64,000 nt of DNA from Flavobacterium sp. N1736 (GTDB lineage Bacteria > Bacteroidota > Bacteroidia > Flavobacteriales > Flavobacteriaceae): contig NZ_CP109994.1 of assembly GCF_025947065.1 (NCBI RefSeq), forward strand, positions 1,426,001-1,490,000. Direction: 5' to 3'. Below, in pieces: positions 8,377 through 15,924 of this stretch (its first letter is position 1; every line of letters starts with the position of its first letter). Below the pieces are notes generated by a model. That model did not search any database and was not told the origin of the DNA. It worked only from the letters and a program-made list of their open reading frames with translations. Made by a program: the position numbers and the translations under genes.

Positions 8377-8874
8377 ATGAGCGTTATACTAAGACCCGCA
8401 ACTACAAATGATTTAGAAAAAATTCTGGAAATCGTTAATCATTCTATTTTGCATACTACAGCAAATTATAGTTATGATATTCAAACTCTTGAAGTACAGA
8501 CAAAATGGTTTGAAGATAAAAAAGCAAAAAACCTGCCTATTGTCGTAGCCGATTTAGATGGCGAAGTAGTTGGTTTTGGTAGTTATGGGCAATTTCGTGA
8601 AAAAATTGGCTATCAATATACGGTCGAACATTCTGTTTATGTGGTCGATCATGTAATAGGAAAAGGGATTGGTTCTAAATTATTGACTGAATTAATTCGT
8701 TTAGCAAAAGATCAGGGTTATCACGTTATGATTGGCGCCATTGATGCTGATAATGCAGGAAGTATTGCTTTTCATGAAAAATTTGGGTTTACTGTAACCG
8801 GAACTATCCGTGAAGTGGGATACAAATTTGATCACTGGCTTGATTTGGTTTTTATGCAGTTGATATTGGTTTAA
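8377..8874 (+). CDS. GNAT family N-acetyltransferase (phosphinothricin acetyltransferase-like)
   Basis: The 165-residue protein is a GNAT acetyltransferase, closest in pattern to the phosphinothricin/methionine sulfoximine acetyltransferases: it begins ILRPATTNDLEKILEIVNHSI and has EHSVYVVDHVIGKGIGSKLLTELI, whose GKGIGSKL segment is the acetyl-CoA loop, then DNAGSIAFHEKFGFTVTGTIREVGYKFDHWLD. The start ATG at 8377 is chosen because a TTG at 8341 would add 12 residues of no domain value. It is expected to be cytoplasmic. The true substrate is unknown; amino-acid analogues are typical for the family. Confidence 0.88.
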   Translation: MSVILRPATTNDLEKILEIVNHSILHTTANYSYDIQTLEVQTKWFEDKKAKNLPIVVADLDGEVVGFGSYGQFREKIGYQYTVEHSVYVVDHVIGKGIGSKLLTELIRLAKDQGYHVMIGAIDADNAGSIAFHEKFGFTVTGTIREVGYKFDHWLDLVFMQLILV

Positions 8875-8884
8875 ACGCAATTTT

Positions 8885-8986
8885 TGTCATTTCGACCGAA
8901 GGGAGAAATCGCACGAGAAATTCTACAAAGATTGGCGCTTTTAGGAATGGAGTTTCTTGTGCGATTTCTCCTCCGTCGAAATGACA
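8885..8986. repeat. Intergenic palindromic repeat, family 2
   Basis: A long imperfect inverted repeat has arms of about 34 bases (left core GGGAGAAATCGCACGAGAAA, right core TTTCTTGTGCGATTTCTCC, outer ends TGTCATTTCG / CGAAATGACA) and a loop of about 32 bases. It falls between the GNAT gene and a terminator. An open frame over it (8884-9084) is a by-product of the repeat and not a gene. Confidence 0.75.
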
Positions 8987-9030
8987 TATTTGAGATTGAC
9001 TCGTTCCTCCCAATGACATGCTTTGAAACA

Positions 9031-9077
9031 AAAAAAATCCACAAACTTGTAAATAATTACAAATTTGTGGATTTTTT
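9031..9077. terminator. Bidirectional terminator between GNAT and glutathione peroxidase genes
   Basis: The convergent genes are separated by a long stem (arms AAAAAATCCACAAA.TTGTAA and TTACAAATTTGTGGATTTTTT, one mismatch) with A-runs on the left and T-runs on the right, giving U-runs in both directions. Confidence 0.85.
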
Positions 9078-9095
9078 GGGTTGATAGTTTATCGA

Positions 9096-9683
9096 TTAGC
9101 TTTTTATCCAGTTGATAACTTCAGGATCTGTTGGCAATGTTCTTGGCTTGATTACTTTTACCAATTCGCCTTTTTCGTTGATTAGATATTTTTGAAAATT
9201 CCATTCTACTTCTGAATCCTGTAAACCATTTTTAGATTTCTGAGTCAGGAATTTATATACTTCGCACATATCATCTCCTTTTACCGAAACTTTATCCATC
9301 ATTGGGAAAGTAACACCGTAATTTTGTTGACAAAAAGCGCCAATTTCTTCATTTGTACCAGGTTCCTGTGATGCAAAGTTATTTGCCGGAAAACCTACAA
9401 TTACAAAACCTTTATCTTTATATTCTTTATAAATTGCTTCAAGATCTTTGTATTGAGGCGTTAACCCACATTTTGAAGCCGTATTTACAATCATTACTTT
9501 TTTGCCTTTTAAAGAAGCAAAATCAAAAGGATTTCCTGATAAATCTTCTACTTTAAATTGATAAATAGTTTCTTTTGTCATAACATTATCCGTTTTAGGC
9601 GTTTTTGTTTTATTGGTTTGCGCCTGATTTTGGCAGCTAATTAAAAATAGTGCGCTATAGGCTAGAAATAGTAATTTTTTCAT
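9096..9683 (-). CDS. Glutathione peroxidase family lipoprotein
   Basis: The 195-residue protein belongs to the glutathione peroxidase/thiol peroxidase family, which reduces hydroperoxides. The catalytic Cys72 is in NTASKCGLTPQY, with Gln106 (NNFASQEPG) and Trp161-Asn162 (VEWNFQKYL) completing the expected tetrad. The residue is Cys, not selenocysteine. The N-terminus MKKLLFLAYSALFLISCQNQ has a lipobox (LISC, Cys17), so it is probably a membrane-anchored lipoprotein, followed by a Thr/Lys-rich linker to about residue 36. Such bacterial enzymes often use thioredoxin. It is a single-gene unit flanked by a terminator. Confidence 0.92.
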   Translation of the reverse strand: MKKLLFLAYSALFLISCQNQAQTNKTKTPKTDNVMTKETIYQFKVEDLSGNPFDFASLKGKKVMIVNTASKCGLTPQYKDLEAIYKEYKDKGFVIVGFPANNFASQEPGTNEEIGAFCQQNYGVTFPMMDKVSVKGDDMCEVYKFLTQKSKNGLQDSEVEWNFQKYLINEKGELVKVIKPRTLPTDPEVINWIKS

Positions 9684-9776
9684 TGTTTATATTTTTTATA
9701 AAATTAATTAAAATCAGTTTCTTATAAAGTGTTTGACGGCATTATTTTTTATTAAACAAAAGTTAAATAAAAAAAT

Positions 9777-9807
9777 GAAGCCTAACGTTAATCACTCGTT
9801 AGGCTTC
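9777..9807 (-). terminator. Hairpin with U-run, minus strand
   Basis: The perfect 11-base-pair stem GAAGCCTAACG / CGTTAGGCTTC with a 9-base loop is followed on the minus strand by ATTTTTTT. It would end transcripts coming from the small minus-strand frame at 10035-10214 and lies upstream of the peroxidase gene. The remaining spacer 9808-10034 holds nothing I can name. Confidence 0.75.
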
Positions 9808-10034
9808 TCCCCATACAAACAAATCAAACCATGAAATTAATTTTCTAAGCAATTTTTGCTTTATATCTTAAATTATAGTTGGTGTGTCACAGTTATGATG
9901 AAAATTTATTTTATCCCTGATTTGCTAACTTCCAATATTTGGCGTTTACAATTTTTAAATGGTTTTATTGTCTGGATGTTTGTAATTAGGGTAAATTTTC
10001 GGGTTGGAAGTCCGATCGCACCAACTATAAATCT

Positions 10035-10214
10035 TTAAATTTTAAATCCTGTATCAATAAAGTCTTTCTTATTTTCTGAATTATAACTTACGGGTATTTC
10101 ATATGCGTTATTTCGAACAATACCTTTACGAAGTTTACTGCCGGTAAAATTTGCAAACTGCAAAACACTTGTTAGGGCAACGATCAATATTTTCAATTTA
10201 TTTATGTTATTCAT
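10035..10214 (-). CDS. Possible small exported protein
   Basis: A 59-codon open frame begins MNNINKLKILIVALTSVLQFANF, which looks like a signal peptide or membrane segment, and continues TGSKLRKGIVRNNAYEIPVSYNSENKKDFIDTGFKI. I do not recognise it. A good minus-strand terminator lies 230 bases downstream at 9777-9807, which would give this transcript an end. A second minus-strand frame downstream of the stop (IGLPTRKFTLITNIQTIKPF...) could mean the gene was once longer and is now frameshifted. It may also be spurious. Confidence 0.35.
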   Translation of the reverse strand: MNNINKLKILIVALTSVLQFANFTGSKLRKGIVRNNAYEIPVSYNSENKKDFIDTGFKI

Positions 10215-10516
10215 GACATTAATTTTTTGATTATTGAAACTCACTTTTTGACATTCTTTTACTGGCTTTTATCTGCGTTTTTTGTTTCTGTATTATTTCA
10301 CTTACTTTTATAATGGTATATACGTAAGGGATTAAATTTTGGTTTTAAAAAATTGAAAAAAAAGTAAAAAAAAGTAATTTTTCTCACAAAGACCTTATAT
10401 TTAAAGGGTTACAAGCTTTTAAAAAAAAATATTTTTTCATAAAAAAATAAATTATCTTTATAACATTGTAATAAAATATTTCCTAAAATTTTGTTTAAGC
10501 TTAAAAATCTAAATGT

Positions 10517-11047
10517 ATGAGTCAAGAAGAATTGTTAGTTTTAATTTATAAAAAAGACGAAAGAGCTTTTACCCATTTGTACGATATGTATTCGAAAAGT
10601 TTGTTTTCGGTCATCAATGTTCTCATAAAAAACCGTGAAGAAGCCGAAGATGTTTTGCAGGAAGTTTTTGTAAAAATCTGGAAAAATATAGATTCGTATA
10701 ATGAAAGTAAAGGCCGATTTTATACCTGGATCCTTAATATTGCCCGCAATACAAGCATTGATAAATTAAGATCGAAAAACTTTAATAACAGCCAAAAAAA
10801 CCTTTCTTCAGATAATTTCGTAAATCTGTTAGATGACAGTAATAAACTCACTAATAAAATTGACACGATTGGAATTCAGGAATTTGTAAAAAAATTAAAA
10901 CCAAAGTGTATTGAAATTATTGACTTATTATTTTTCAAAGGATATACACAGCAAGAGGCGTCAGAAGAACTGGCAATTCCGTTGGGAACTATCAAGACAC
11001 AAAACAGAAACTGTATTAACGATTTACGTACTTATTTAAAAATATAA
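10517..11047 (+). CDS. ECF-type RNA polymerase sigma factor
   Basis: The 176-residue protein is an ECF sigma-70 factor. Region 2 is at about residues 14-80 (LYDMYSKSLFSVINVLIKNREEAEDVLQEVFVKIWKNIDSY, then RFYTWILNIARNTSIDKLRS), and region 4 is at about 115-175 (LKPKCIEIIDLLFFKGYTQQEASEELAIPLGTIKTQNRNCINDLRTYL) with a helix-turn-helix. Its stop overlaps the start of the next gene (TAATG), an RskA-type anti-sigma factor, so the pair is translationally coupled. The target promoter is not obvious. The upstream spacer 10245-10516 is very A/T-rich, and I see no confident promoter. Confidence 0.93.
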   Translation: MSQEELLVLIYKKDERAFTHLYDMYSKSLFSVINVLIKNREEAEDVLQEVFVKIWKNIDSYNESKGRFYTWILNIARNTSIDKLRSKNFNNSQKNLSSDNFVNLLDDSNKLTNKIDTIGIQEFVKKLKPKCIEIIDLLFFKGYTQQEASEELAIPLGTIKTQNRNCINDLRTYLKI

Positions 11048-11835
11048 TGGAAGCACAAGAATATATTGAATCAGGAACTCTGGAACTTTACGTTTATGGT
11101 TTATTAACCGAAGCAGAAAATCTGGAAATCGCCGAATTGGCAAAGAAAAATCCCGAAGTTGAACAGGAAATTCTTGCAATAGAAAAAGCTATTGTGGCTT
11201 TATCATCAAGTTTTTCACCTTTTCATTCAGTAGCTAATTTCGAGAAAATAAAAGCACGTTTAGAACTGAAACATGGCAAAGTAGTCGACATGAAACCGGC
11301 ATCAAACTGGTCTCAATATGTGGGTTGGGCTGCTGCGGTCGTATTGCTTTTAGGTCTTGGATATCAAACTTTAGAATTAACAAAAACCAAAGATGCTATT
11401 ACAGATGTTGGTAATCAAAAAAATAAAATAGAAAAAGAGTTTGCGTATTTAGATCAGCAAAATAAAGAAACTGAGAAAAACTTAACTATTGTTAGGGATA
11501 TTAAAAACACAGGTGTAACACTTGGCGGTCAGGCAGTTTCTCCAACATCATTTGCAAAAGTATACTGGAATAAAGATACCAAAACGACTTATATAGATGC
11601 TGCAGGTTTACCAAAACCACCAAAAGGCATGGTATATCAGGTTTGGGCTTTAAAATTAAGTCCGGTACTTACACCAACAAGTATTGGTTTATTAGACAAT
11701 TTTGATTCAAATAATCAAAAAATATTTGCTGTAGACCAAACGGTTTCGGCAGAAGCTTTTGGAATTACACTTGAGCCTGCCGGAGGAAGTTTAACTCCAA
11801 CAATGGAACAATTGTATACTTTAGGAAAAGTTTAA
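11047..11835 (+). CDS. Anti-sigma factor, RskA family
   Basis: The 262-residue protein has a cytoplasmic N-terminal sigma-binding region (about 1-88, EYIESGTLELYVYGLLTEAENLEIAELAKKNPEVEQEI), one membrane helix at about 91-107 (YVGWAAAVVLLLGLGYQ), a coiled-coil linker (about 110-150) and a periplasmic RskA C-terminal domain (about 165-262, FAKVYWNKDTKTTYIDAAGLPKPPKGMVYQVWAL). No zinc-binding HxxxCxxC motif is seen. It is expected to hold the sigma factor encoded just upstream (one-base overlap) at the membrane until a signal is sensed. A terminator follows. Confidence 0.9.
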   Translation: MEAQEYIESGTLELYVYGLLTEAENLEIAELAKKNPEVEQEILAIEKAIVALSSSFSPFHSVANFEKIKARLELKHGKVVDMKPASNWSQYVGWAAAVVLLLGLGYQTLELTKTKDAITDVGNQKNKIEKEFAYLDQQNKETEKNLTIVRDIKNTGVTLGGQAVSPTSFAKVYWNKDTKTTYIDAAGLPKPPKGMVYQVWALKLSPVLTPTSIGLLDNFDSNNQKIFAVDQTVSAEAFGITLEPAGGSLTPTMEQLYTLGKV

Positions 11836-11857
11836 AACGCTTTATAATACAAAATTT

Positions 11858-11894
11858 AAAACGCATATTAATTTATTTTAATGTGCGTTTTTTT
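11858..11894 (+). terminator. Terminator of the sigma/anti-sigma operon
   Basis: The stem AAAACGCATATTAA / TTAATGTGCGTTTT (one G-U type mismatch) with a 6-base loop is followed by TTTTATT, 23 bases after the anti-sigma stop. Confidence 0.75.
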
Positions 11895-11935
11895 ATTATT
11901 TTTAATTTAAAATGCTAACAATCAACCATTATACT

Positions 11936-12334
11936 ATGAACGGAAATTTACTTTTAAGAATTGCAACAGCAATTATACTTCTCTCCCACTCTGTCTTTGG
12001 AATTTTCGATAACGGCATTAATGATTTTGGAAACTTATATCTTAACCAGATTGGTTTTGCTCCGTTTGGCGTTTTTCTGGCTTGGTCCGTAAAAATATCA
12101 CACATCATTGCCGCTGTATTATTGCTTGTAAATAAGTATGTTAAACCGGCTGGTTTTGTCACTATTTTTATTTTAATAATGGGAATTATCCTGGTTCATT
12201 TTCAGGAAGGATGGTTTGTTGTAGGCGGCGGAAGAAACGGTGCAGAATATAACGTTTTGCTGATTTTTGTTTTATTGGCTATTATGTATCCAAACGGTTT
12301 TAAAAATCAGAAACATAATAGGGAAACTCCCTAA
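11936..12334 (+). CDS. DoxX-like inner-membrane protein
   Basis: The 132-residue protein has four hydrophobic segments and the look of the DoxX/DoxD-like family (LLLRIATAIILLSHSVFGIF, GFAPFGVFLAWSVKISHIIAAVLLL, YVKPAGFVTIFILIMGIILVHF, YNVLLIFVLLAIMY). The start MNGNLLLR at 11936 is preferred over an ATG eight codons upstream. The family sits in the inner membrane, and its function is mostly undefined. Although it follows the sigma/anti-sigma pair, a terminator lies between, so it is probably a separate unit. A terminator follows it. Confidence 0.75.
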   Translation: MNGNLLLRIATAIILLSHSVFGIFDNGINDFGNLYLNQIGFAPFGVFLAWSVKISHIIAAVLLLVNKYVKPAGFVTIFILIMGIILVHFQEGWFVVGGGRNGAEYNVLLIFVLLAIMYPNGFKNQKHNRETP

Positions 12335-12366
12335 ATAATCACTACTGACAAATTAGAGTTTTAGCA

Positions 12367-12402
12367 TAAAAAAAAGGTTCAACTTATTGTTGAACCTTTT
12401 TT
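12367..12402. terminator. Bidirectional terminator between convergent genes
   Basis: The stem AAAAAAGGTTCAACA-like (AAAAAGGTTCAAC / GTTGAACCTTTTT) with a short loop (TTATT) has A-runs and T-runs on its sides. It separates the plus-strand DoxX-like gene from the minus-strand ccsBA gene. Confidence 0.85.
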
Positions 12403-12415
12403 ATGAATTAGAAAT

Positions 12416-15400
12416 TTACTTTTTACTTTTATAATGTTTGCGGTAACTTGGATATGTAATGGCACCTATTACGCTAATTGTTCCCATACAATAATAAATC
12501 CAGTTTAGTGAATGTGCTTCTCCGCTTGCATAAGAATGAAGCCCGACTAAGTGGAAATTTACTCCGTAATAAGTGAATAAAATCGAAATAAAAGCAAACA
12601 TACTCATTAAGTTAAAGAACCATTTTCCGCGTAACGAAGGCACAAAACGTGAATGAATTACAAATGCATACACCATAATGGATATTAATGCCCAGGTTTC
12701 TTTTGGATCCCATCCCCAGTAGCGTCCCCAACTTTCGTTTGCCCATTGTCCGCCAAGGAAATTTCCTATCGTTAACATGATCAAACCAATTGTTAATGCC
12801 ATTTCGTTTATATACGTGATCTCTTTTATATTTAACGCCATCTTAGTTTTGTTTTTCTCATTTGTAAAGAAAATCAATATAAGAGCCACAAAACCCAGAA
12901 TCATTCCAAGAGCAAAAGGACCGTAACTTGCTACGATAACTGCTACGTGAATCATTAACCAATATGAATTAAGAACCGGTTGTAAATTTGCAATTTCCGG
13001 ATCGATCCAGTTCATGTATGCCGCCATTAATATCATTGCCGTTACAAAGGCTGATGAAGCTACGGTTAATTTAGATTTTCTGTCAAAAGCTAAACCAAAG
13101 AACATCGTTGCCCACGCCACATATACAATAGATTCGTAAGCGTTACTCCACGGTGCATGACCGGAAATATACCAACGTCCAATTAATCCTAATGTATGCA
13201 GCGCAAATAAAAGACCAATTATAATATGAAAACCATTTACTGTTATGCGAAGCCATTTTTTCTCAAAAAAGATATTTACGATTGTAAAAATCAACATTAA
13301 GATTGATGCTGTAATATACCAATAAGGTAAAACTTTGAAAACATCGTATTTATTATAAGCAATTTCAGCGTCAATTTTTTGCTCGCTTGGACGTACTTTT
13401 GCGCCAAATTTCTTTTGAAAACCATTAATACTTTCTACCAATTGATCGGCTGTATTAAAGTTTTTTGAAATAGAAGCGTTATTTAAAGCGCTAAAATATA
13501 GGGGAAGAATTTGTCGTACGTATGTAGAATCCATTCCTTTAAGACCGGCACTTTGGCGTTCTAAATAAGAAACCCATTTGTTGTTTGGATCATTCGGAAT
13601 TGGGAAAATTTTCAAAATGCTTCCGCTTAAAGCAGATTCCATTAAGTTTACTTTTTTATCTGTTTCGATAAAATCTTTCTCAAATTGATTTGGATTTGCA
13701 GCTTTGTACGCAGCATCTAAATAAGGTGAAAGTTTATAATTTCCGTTTGCATCAAAGAAATTTACAAAAGGAGCAAATCCTGCCTCTTTGTCAATACCAA
13801 TAATTTTACGAATACTATCGTTTCCTGATTTGATATAAATAATCGGAATTTGTATCCAAACCTGAGCATATTGCGTCATTGACAAAAATACCTGATCAGA
13901 ATTCATTCCGTTATAAGTATCCTTATGACTTACTTTTCTCAATAATTCAGAAGAAAAAGTATTAATAGGTTTCATTCTTCCGCCTGCATCCTGAATAATC
14001 AAACGTCCAAATTTTGCCGCATGTGCTTCCGGAGCTTTGTAAATGGTCAATAACGAATCTAATTGTCTCTGACTTGGCGGCGCTGTAACGTGATTGGCAT
14101 GATCATTAGGATCTTCGTTATGTGAATGATTATGTTCGTGAACGTGAGGTGCCTGCGCAAAACCATTTAAGCTAAATAATAGAATGAAAATGGTAATTAA
14201 TTTTTCTTTTTTCTTTTTCACAACTTCCAGTTTACGTTTCAAATCAGCAAAACGAGAATGTTTGGTAAACATAATTGCCATTAAACCAAAGAAAAGCATA
14301 AAATATCCTAGATAAGTAATTGAAGTTCCCCAAAAATCGTGGTTTACAGAAAGTACGGTTCCTTTTTCGTCAGGATCAAATGAAGATTGAAAAAATCTAT
14401 ATCCTTTATGGTCTAAAACGTGATTCATATAAATATCTGCATCAAATGTTTCTGCAGAATCCTGAACGGTTACTTTACTTTCAAAAGCAGAATAACTTTT
14501 CTCTGTTCCCGGATATTTTGTAGCAATAAAGTCGTTTAATTTTATTTTAAAAGGCAAAACATACGCTTTACTTCCGTAGAATAAACTATACTCTATTTTC
14601 CCGATTTTTACGGTTTGAGGCTCGCCTACGCTTCCTTTAGAACCAAGAAGTCTTACTTCTTTTTCTTGTCCGTCAGCTTTTAAAGTTACAATTAACGCAT
14701 CAGTATGAGATTTCGCTTTAAAATCCTTATTCGATTCATAATCAACGATTCCTTTTATGGCAGGATCCGGAAAAACAATTCGAATATCTCCAATACTATA
14801 TAAAGAACGCATCATTAAAGGCTGTACATTATCTTTTGTAACGTCTCCTTCTAATTTATCTGCCATTCGCATAAAACGTCCTTCAAAAGGAGTTTGAATG
14901 GTATATTTTTCGCCTTTTGTATTAATATTTATGGCACCATCTGTAGGTTTATTTAAAGCAAATAAAACATTGTGAATGTTTTGAACTTCACCTTCTTTCA
15001 GGAAATGTTCTTCACGTCCTCCTGCTCCCGCTTCAACCAATTTCAGGTATAAAGTTCCGTTTGCATCCGGTTTTATGGTTTCCTTAGCTCCCATGATATA
15101 ATTTTTGTAACTCACTTCAAAAGGAGTTTCGTCAAATTTTCCTGAAACACTAAAATCGTTATTGGTAACCGGCGATAATAAAAGGTTTTTCTCGAAAACT
15201 CTGCGTTTCATTTCGCCTTTATATTCTCCGTCGGCAAGAATAGTAATGAATGTTTTATCAGAATAAATTTGGTTTTCGGCAGCGCCTTCACGAATTGGCA
15301 TCATACCTTCGTAGCTGATATATCGTGTAATAAAAGCTCCTAAAAGAATAAAAATAAAGGCAATATGAAGTAAAAAAGTTGCCCACTTTTCTTTTTTTAA

Positions 15401-15613
15401 TAATTGATAACGTTTGATGTTTCCGAAGAAATTAATCATGAAAAAGACCATTATAGCCTCGAACCACCAGGTATTGTAAACTAAAATTCGGGCTGTATCA
15501 GTATTGTATTTACTTTCGATAAAAGTTCCAACACCCATTGCGATTGCAAATGTTAAAAAAAGAACGGCCATTAATCGTGTAGAAAACAAAAAAGAGAATA
15601 TTTTTTTATCCAT
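12416..15613 (-). CDS. ccsBA: Fused ResB/CcsA cytochrome c biogenesis protein
   Basis: The 1065-residue protein fuses a ResB/CcsB-like N-terminal half with a CcsA C-terminal half, the system II cytochrome c synthase that exports haem and attaches it to apocytochromes. The start MDKKIFSFLFSTRLMAVLF at 15611-15613 is preferred over an upstream ATG. Membrane helices lie near the N-terminus and at about 470, and a large periplasmic region separates them. A His-rich stretch (HVHEHNHSHNEDPNDHANH) lies near residue 520. The C-terminal half has many helices and the haem-handling WWD motif (WANESWGRYWGWDPKETWA). It acts in the inner membrane and is a stand-alone unit with its own promoter. Confidence 0.93.
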   Translation of the reverse strand: MDKKIFSFLFSTRLMAVLFLTFAIAMGVGTFIESKYNTDTARILVYNTWWFEAIMVFFMINFFGNIKRYQLLKKEKWATFLLHIAFIFILLGAFITRYISYEGMMPIREGAAENQIYSDKTFITILADGEYKGEMKRRVFEKNLLLSPVTNNDFSVSGKFDETPFEVSYKNYIMGAKETIKPDANGTLYLKLVEAGAGGREEHFLKEGEVQNIHNVLFALNKPTDGAININTKGEKYTIQTPFEGRFMRMADKLEGDVTKDNVQPLMMRSLYSIGDIRIVFPDPAIKGIVDYESNKDFKAKSHTDALIVTLKADGQEKEVRLLGSKGSVGEPQTVKIGKIEYSLFYGSKAYVLPFKIKLNDFIATKYPGTEKSYSAFESKVTVQDSAETFDADIYMNHVLDHKGYRFFQSSFDPDEKGTVLSVNHDFWGTSITYLGYFMLFFGLMAIMFTKHSRFADLKRKLEVVKKKKEKLITIFILLFSLNGFAQAPHVHEHNHSHNEDPNDHANHVTAPPSQRQLDSLLTIYKAPEAHAAKFGRLIIQDAGGRMKPINTFSSELLRKVSHKDTYNGMNSDQVFLSMTQYAQVWIQIPIIYIKSGNDSIRKIIGIDKEAGFAPFVNFFDANGNYKLSPYLDAAYKAANPNQFEKDFIETDKKVNLMESALSGSILKIFPIPNDPNNKWVSYLERQSAGLKGMDSTYVRQILPLYFSALNNASISKNFNTADQLVESINGFQKKFGAKVRPSEQKIDAEIAYNKYDVFKVLPYWYITASILMLIFTIVNIFFEKKWLRITVNGFHIIIGLLFALHTLGLIGRWYISGHAPWSNAYESIVYVAWATMFFGLAFDRKSKLTVASSAFVTAMILMAAYMNWIDPEIANLQPVLNSYWLMIHVAVIVASYGPFALGMILGFVALILIFFTNEKNKTKMALNIKEITYINEMALTIGLIMLTIGNFLGGQWANESWGRYWGWDPKETWALISIMVYAFVIHSRFVPSLRGKWFFNLMSMFAFISILFTYYGVNFHLVGLHSYASGEAHSLNWIYYCMGTISVIGAITYPSYRKHYKSKK

Positions 15614-15644
15614 TTCTGAGGAATTACATTGTATAAAAGTGCCA

Positions 15645-15676
15645 CAAAAGTACTTAAAAATGTTGAGTTCCAATAT
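15645..15676 (-). promoter_or_regulatory. Probable ccsBA promoter
   Basis: On the minus strand TACTTTTG (15645-15652, exact TAnnTTTG) is preceded by TTG with 18 bases between (at about 15671-15673). This agrees with the Bacteroidota -33/-7 pattern at slightly short spacing and lies 32 bases upstream of the chosen start, supporting that start. The rest of the spacer up to 15924 holds the operator at 15806-15819 and otherwise AT-rich DNA. Confidence 0.5.
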
Positions 15677-15805
15677 TTGGTATTTGTTAATTAAAACCAA
15701 AAAAAAATCTTAAAATTATATATCTAATTCATAACATTCTCTCTCGATACCGTTTTAATAAGAAGAACATTTCTTTTTTAAATCTAATTATTTTTTATAG
15801 ATTTG

Positions 15806-15819
15806 TGTAATCGATTACA
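15806..15819. promoter_or_regulatory. LacI-type operator-like palindrome upstream of the GH28 gene
   Basis: TGTAATCGATTACA is a perfect 14-base palindrome with a central CG, the architecture of operators bound by LacI/GalR-family repressors. It lies 105 bases upstream of the GH28 gene start, where a sugar-responsive regulator would be expected to act. No LacI-type regulator is encoded in the window. Direct sequence observation; the binding factor is inferred. Confidence 0.55.
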
Positions 15820-15924
15820 TTTTTAATTTATATTTTATAATAGTCATTTATTTTACTATTAATAAAAAATCGTGTTTCAAAATAAGAATTACAACTATTA
15901 ATAACCACACTCATATAATTTAAA

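Noticed and set aside
8884..9084. Open frame of 66 codons on the plus strand
   Set aside because: It is created by the palindromic repeat at 8885-8986 and the terminator at 9031-9077.
9856..10038. Open frame of 60 codons on the plus strand
   Set aside because: No signal, no family and an AT-rich low-complexity look; it has no promoter or terminator of its own.
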